Source: Nitrospirota bacterium (GTDB taxonomy: Bacteria > Nitrospinota_A > UBA7883). Taken from it: a stretch of DNA of 64,000 nucleotides. Under the pieces are notes generated by a model. That model saw nothing but the letters and a program-made list of their open reading frames with translations, was not told the DNA's origin and did no database searches. This document shows, in pieces, positions 61,678-64,000 of the stretch. The stretch is from positions 23,774 through 87,773 of the forward strand of contig JAJRZK010000006.1 in NCBI GenBank assembly GCA_024275315.1. The letters are read 5' to 3'. Numbering within the stretch: the first letter of the stretch is position 1; every line of letters starts with the position of its first letter. The position numbers and the translations under genes were made by a program.

Positions 61678-62187
61678 TTACGTGGTTATGTCCACCTTGC
61701 GCGTATCCGGCATCGCGGGTTCCGCTGGTCCGCCGTTGGCCGCCACCTGTTCTGACGGTTTAATCGTGGTGGCGACACTGCTCTTGTTAAGCTCGGCGAT
61801 GGCTTCTTTGATTCTGCGTTGCTCTTCTGGCGGAATCTCGCGCACAACCTCGTCTTTTTGCGTGTCGATGATTTTTACCACCATCTGACCGGTGTCATCG
61901 ACTGAGTAATCGCGCGATATATCCCTGTTGAACTCGGGCGCGTTTTGGGTCGACAAAGGATTGTCACCCTGGTTTTCGGCCTGGACCTCCCTGCCACGGC
62001 CTGCTCCCGCTCTCTCGACAACCGCCTGCTTGTTCGATGAGATCGATACCTTTTCGCCATTTTTCTCTGTCACGCCGGTCTCAGGCTCGCCGCCTTGCCG
62101 TGGCTTGGTCTTAACGGCGCCTGGTTGTACATCGACCTTCCTGCTTGCCGCTATTTGCGACACCGCTGATGTCTCGTTGACTTCCAT
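61678..62187 (-). CDS. flaG: FlaG-family flagellar protein
   Basis: A 169-residue protein. The first 85 residues are disordered, rich in Glu, Gln and Gly; residues about 88-140 match the FlaG domain (SVDDTGQMVVKIIDTQKDEVVREIPPEEQ). The tail after that is a further low-complexity extension. FlaG affects filament length or stability in several bacteria, mechanism unclear. The ATG is preceded by AAGGAGG, and a near-perfect sigma-28 promoter lies 160 bases upstream, so it belongs to the late flagellar regulon with flagellin and FliD. Confidence 0.9.
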   Translation of the reverse strand: MEVNETSAVSQIAASRKVDVQPGAVKTKPRQGGEPETGVTEKNGEKVSISSNKQAVVERAGAGRGREVQAENQGDNPLSTQNAPEFNRDISRDYSVDDTGQMVVKIIDTQKDEVVREIPPEEQRRIKEAIAELNKSSVATTIKPSEQVAANGGPAEPAMPDTRKVDITT

Positions 62188-62313
62188 GACTACCTCCTTA
62201 GGAACCTCGATCAGGACGCTCCCTTAAACATCCGTGATGTCAAGGCGCCTTAATTTTTTTAAATGAAGCGCTTGACAGCAAGTGTACTGCTCACTCAACC
62301 ATGTTTTTTCATC

Positions 62314-62333
62314 ATCGGCCCGCTCTGGCCGAT
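62314..62333. repeat. Perfect inverted repeat in the flaG leader
   Basis: ATCGGCC and GGCCGAT flank a 6-base loop. It falls between the sigma-28 promoter and flaG. It may be an operator or a leader hairpin; no T-tract follows. Confidence 0.35.
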
Positions 62334-62349
62334 AGCTTCTCTAATTGAC

Positions 62350-62376
62350 TTATCGGAACTGTGAGCTTAAACTTTA
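62350..62376 (-). promoter_or_regulatory. Sigma-28 (FliA) promoter of flaG
   Basis: Minus strand: TAAAGTTT (perfect -35, 62376-62369), exactly 11 bases, then TCCGATAA (7 of 8, 62357-62350). This matches the published sigma-28 consensus TAAAGTTT-N11-GCCGATAA almost fully. Confidence 0.85.
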
Positions 62377-62425
62377 GCCATAAGGAAAGAAAAAAGAAAA
62401 AAAGTTTAACAGACTATATAACAAT

Positions 62426-63859
62426 ATGTTGTCTGACAATAACGGCTCGAGAATGTTGGGCTTGTGGCTTGAACCGCTACAATCCTGCAAAATATCGCCA
62501 CACCGTTTCGCCGCTATCCTGGGGGCAATAGTTCTTTCGGCGAGCCTTGTTTTGCCCAGTTGTGGATTTCTGGACGAACCTTCCGGCGGAAACAGCTCCG
62601 AGCCCACTGTCTCGCTGGAGTTCGAATGGCCGGATGGATATGGACTGGACCGGTCCACCTCCAGGCTGAAAACCCCTGGACAGACGTACGCCGGCGCATT
62701 GCCGTATATAACCCGGATCGAGTTGACCATATCGGGGGCGGACATGGAAACGAAAACCGTTGATGTGCCTCTCGACACGATGGAAGTTGACCTGACTTTG
62801 ACTGTCGGTCTTAAGGTTTTCGATGTTCTGGTGGAGACGAACATCGGGGTGGAGTTTACCGATTCGCAGACCAGGACGCTGAGGGCGGGGGTGAAAAATA
62901 TCATAAGTTTCGTGATGGAGGTGAACGCGCCTCCTGTGATAGAGCGAATCGAGATTTCCGATTATACGCCCACAGTGGGAGACATCGTCACCATTACAGC
63001 CATAGCCTATGACATGGACCCGGACGATGTGCTTTCGTATTCCTGGATAGGATATGACCCGGACGGGATGAGCGAAACTTTCGAGGGCAAGTCGATCACC
63101 GCGGAAGTCGGCCCCCTGGGCGGGAAATACACCATCACCCTGACAGTGAGGGATGGCCATGGAGGCGTCGCCCGGAAAACGCAAAGCGTTTTCGTAGAAG
63201 GAGTGGCCCCTGCCAGTGTCGTGGTTATGTGCGACAATCTCAACCCGTATCATAACGTAAACTATCGGTGCGATTGCGCGGCGTATGACAACACTGGAAA
63301 CGTTCTCGACAAAGTTATCTACGACTGGGAATTCGTAACCAAGGGAGTGACCACTACCAAGCCCGACGCGGGGCCGACGGTGTTCAGAACCGGTAACGCC
63401 GCCCCCGAGACCGTTTCGTGCAAGGTAGGTGACGGTGCGGGAAACTTCGCGGTGGGCTCTATAACCCTGAACCAGTCTCCCTACAAGGTGGTCGTAACCT
63501 GGAGCAACGCAGGCGGCAAGGACGTGGACCTCAAAGTGATCGTCAACGACCCGGGCGGCAACGCCCTGAACTCACCGGCGGACGGGGGTGGCGTGCTATG
63601 TGGAGCCCCGTCACCTTTGGCGGGTCCCGATTATGTATATCTGGGCGGGGCTCCCATCACCGGCAATTACTCCGTCGATGTCATGTACGCAGACGATTGC
63701 GGTTCAGCGCTGGCTCCTGGCGATGATTCGAGCTATACCGTAAAGCTCGTAGACTCCGCGGGGAACGTGGTGGGAGGCGCCACCGCCAATGGCACATTCC
63801 TCTATTCAGACCTGGCCGGCGGCACCACTCACACGAACAAGCTAAACTTCACCTACTAG
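62426..63859 (+). CDS. Large secreted lipoprotein with PKD-like and YfaP-like domains
   Basis: A 477-residue lipoprotein. A hydrophobic segment ends in a lipobox (LVLPSCGFLDE, Cys near residue 46), so it should be anchored to a membrane. After a Ser/Gly-rich linker there is a beta-rich region (about 60-160), a PKD/Ig-like domain (about 165-260, MDPDDVLSYSWIGYDPDG, GKYTITLTVRDGHGG) and, after a Cys-containing stretch, a C-terminal domain (about 350-475, VVVTWSNAGGKDVDLKVIV...GNYSVDVMY) like DUF2135/YfaP. Such domains are common in cell-surface adhesion or polysaccharide-binding proteins. No ribosome-binding site is clear; Met10 is an alternative start. Confidence 0.75.
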   Translation: MLSDNNGSRMLGLWLEPLQSCKISPHRFAAILGAIVLSASLVLPSCGFLDEPSGGNSSEPTVSLEFEWPDGYGLDRSTSRLKTPGQTYAGALPYITRIELTISGADMETKTVDVPLDTMEVDLTLTVGLKVFDVLVETNIGVEFTDSQTRTLRAGVKNIISFVMEVNAPPVIERIEISDYTPTVGDIVTITAIAYDMDPDDVLSYSWIGYDPDGMSETFEGKSITAEVGPLGGKYTITLTVRDGHGGVARKTQSVFVEGVAPASVVVMCDNLNPYHNVNYRCDCAAYDNTGNVLDKVIYDWEFVTKGVTTTKPDAGPTVFRTGNAAPETVSCKVGDGAGNFAVGSITLNQSPYKVVVTWSNAGGKDVDLKVIVNDPGGNALNSPADGGGVLCGAPSPLAGPDYVYLGGAPITGNYSVDVMYADDCGSALAPGDDSSYTVKLVDSAGNVVGGATANGTFLYSDLAGGTTHTNKLNFTY

Positions 63860-64000
63860 CAGGTCGTTGAAAAACCGACGTTACAAGTGGTTTTCTTCGT
63901 GTTTCCGCGATATTTCCCTGTTTCCCGGCCCTTTACCGGCACTTGCCATCCAGCCATGGCGGGCTTAACGCCTCTTCTATTCCTCGTTCTCACATCACCA
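63860..64000. other. Window edge, no gene seen
   Basis: The last 141 bases contain no supported ORF. TTTTTCAACGACC-type sequence (minus strand, about 63862-63880) is reminiscent of ends of some insertion elements, but nothing more can be said without the flanking DNA. Confidence 0.3.

Noticed and set aside
63862..63890. Insertion-sequence end
   Set aside because: The CAACGACC word beside Ts resembles the ends of some elements, but no inverted partner or transposase is present before the window ends.
1..64000. CRISPR arrays, prophage or integron structures
   Set aside because: No regularly spaced perfect repeats of 25-40 bases, no integrase, phage structural or attC-like clusters were found; the only periodic signal is the 20-bp array at 7358.

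Overview
The window reads as a gene-dense, moderately GC-rich chromosome segment of a Gram-negative, flagellated bacterium. Outer-membrane beta-barrel proteins (FadL-like, two porins), a Slt-type lytic transglycosylase, a lipoprotein and a polar-type flagellar set (flagellin, FliD, FliS, FlaG) support this. Its metabolic signature is a two-subunit ATP-citrate lyase (reductive TCA cycle) together with a complete aprBA-qmoABC-sat cluster, so I infer an autotrophic or facultatively autotrophic sulfur-metabolising organism. No dsr genes are visible, so the direction (sulfate reduction or sulfur oxidation) cannot be decided here. The combination is compatible with deep-branching lineages near Nitrospinota, Nitrospirota or Desulfobacterota; I cannot place it further. 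No CRISPR array, recognisable insertion sequence or prophage was found.

Layout. 0-9 kb: a small membrane ORF, DUF302, a B12-dependent ribonucleotide reductase behind a very clear NrdR-controlled promoter, a FadL-like protein, the Fe-S carriers Nfu and Mrp, tRNA-Leu(GAG) and a porin. 9-14 kb: a transglutaminase-like protein with an odd leader, then aclB-aclA-mgsA. 14-19 kb: the housekeeping run rho-rpmE-prfA-prmC-murA. 19-22.6 kb: flagellin-fliD-fliS. 22.7-25.3 kb: uvrB and rdgB. 25.4-34.8 kb: the sulfur cluster, transcribed aprB-aprA-qmoA-qmoB-qmoC-sat, with a divergent LysR-type regulator. 35-42.5 kb: a tiny membrane protein with a riboswitch-like leader, a porin / periplasmic-binding / sensor-kinase trio, a ZIP transporter with a ferritin-like protein, a PHP-domain protein, a TPR protein and CvpA. 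42.5-43 kb: an AT-rich island with gene debris and a zinc-ribbon protein. 43-50 kb: def-fmt, a GAF/HD-GYP protein, ilvD and an acyl-CoA ligase. 50-56 kb: a membrane-anchored LuxR-type protein divergent from DUF2231, an IspH-UbiA fusion, a SAM methyltransferase, a DUF115 protein and a GGDEF protein. 56-61.5 kb: an overlapping operon trmN6-like / miaA / slt / D-aminoacylase. 61.6-64 kb: flaG with a near-perfect sigma-28 promoter, and a large secreted lipoprotein.

How the parts work together. AprBA with QmoABC couples APS/sulfite chemistry to the quinone pool and Sat links APS to sulfate; AclAB supplies acetyl-CoA from citrate. Quinone-dependent Qmo sits well with an isoprenoid/prenyltransferase fusion elsewhere in the window, although that link is inference. 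Motility genes share candidate sigma-28 promoters, while HD-GYP and GGDEF proteins point to cyclic-di-GMP control. The most unusual signals are the IspH-UbiA fusion with a degenerate first Asp motif, a leader whose two hairpins exclude each other, a small ORF interrupted by TGA with a SECIS-like hairpin, and several promoters whose -10 box lies exactly where a leaderless mRNA would begin at the ATG.
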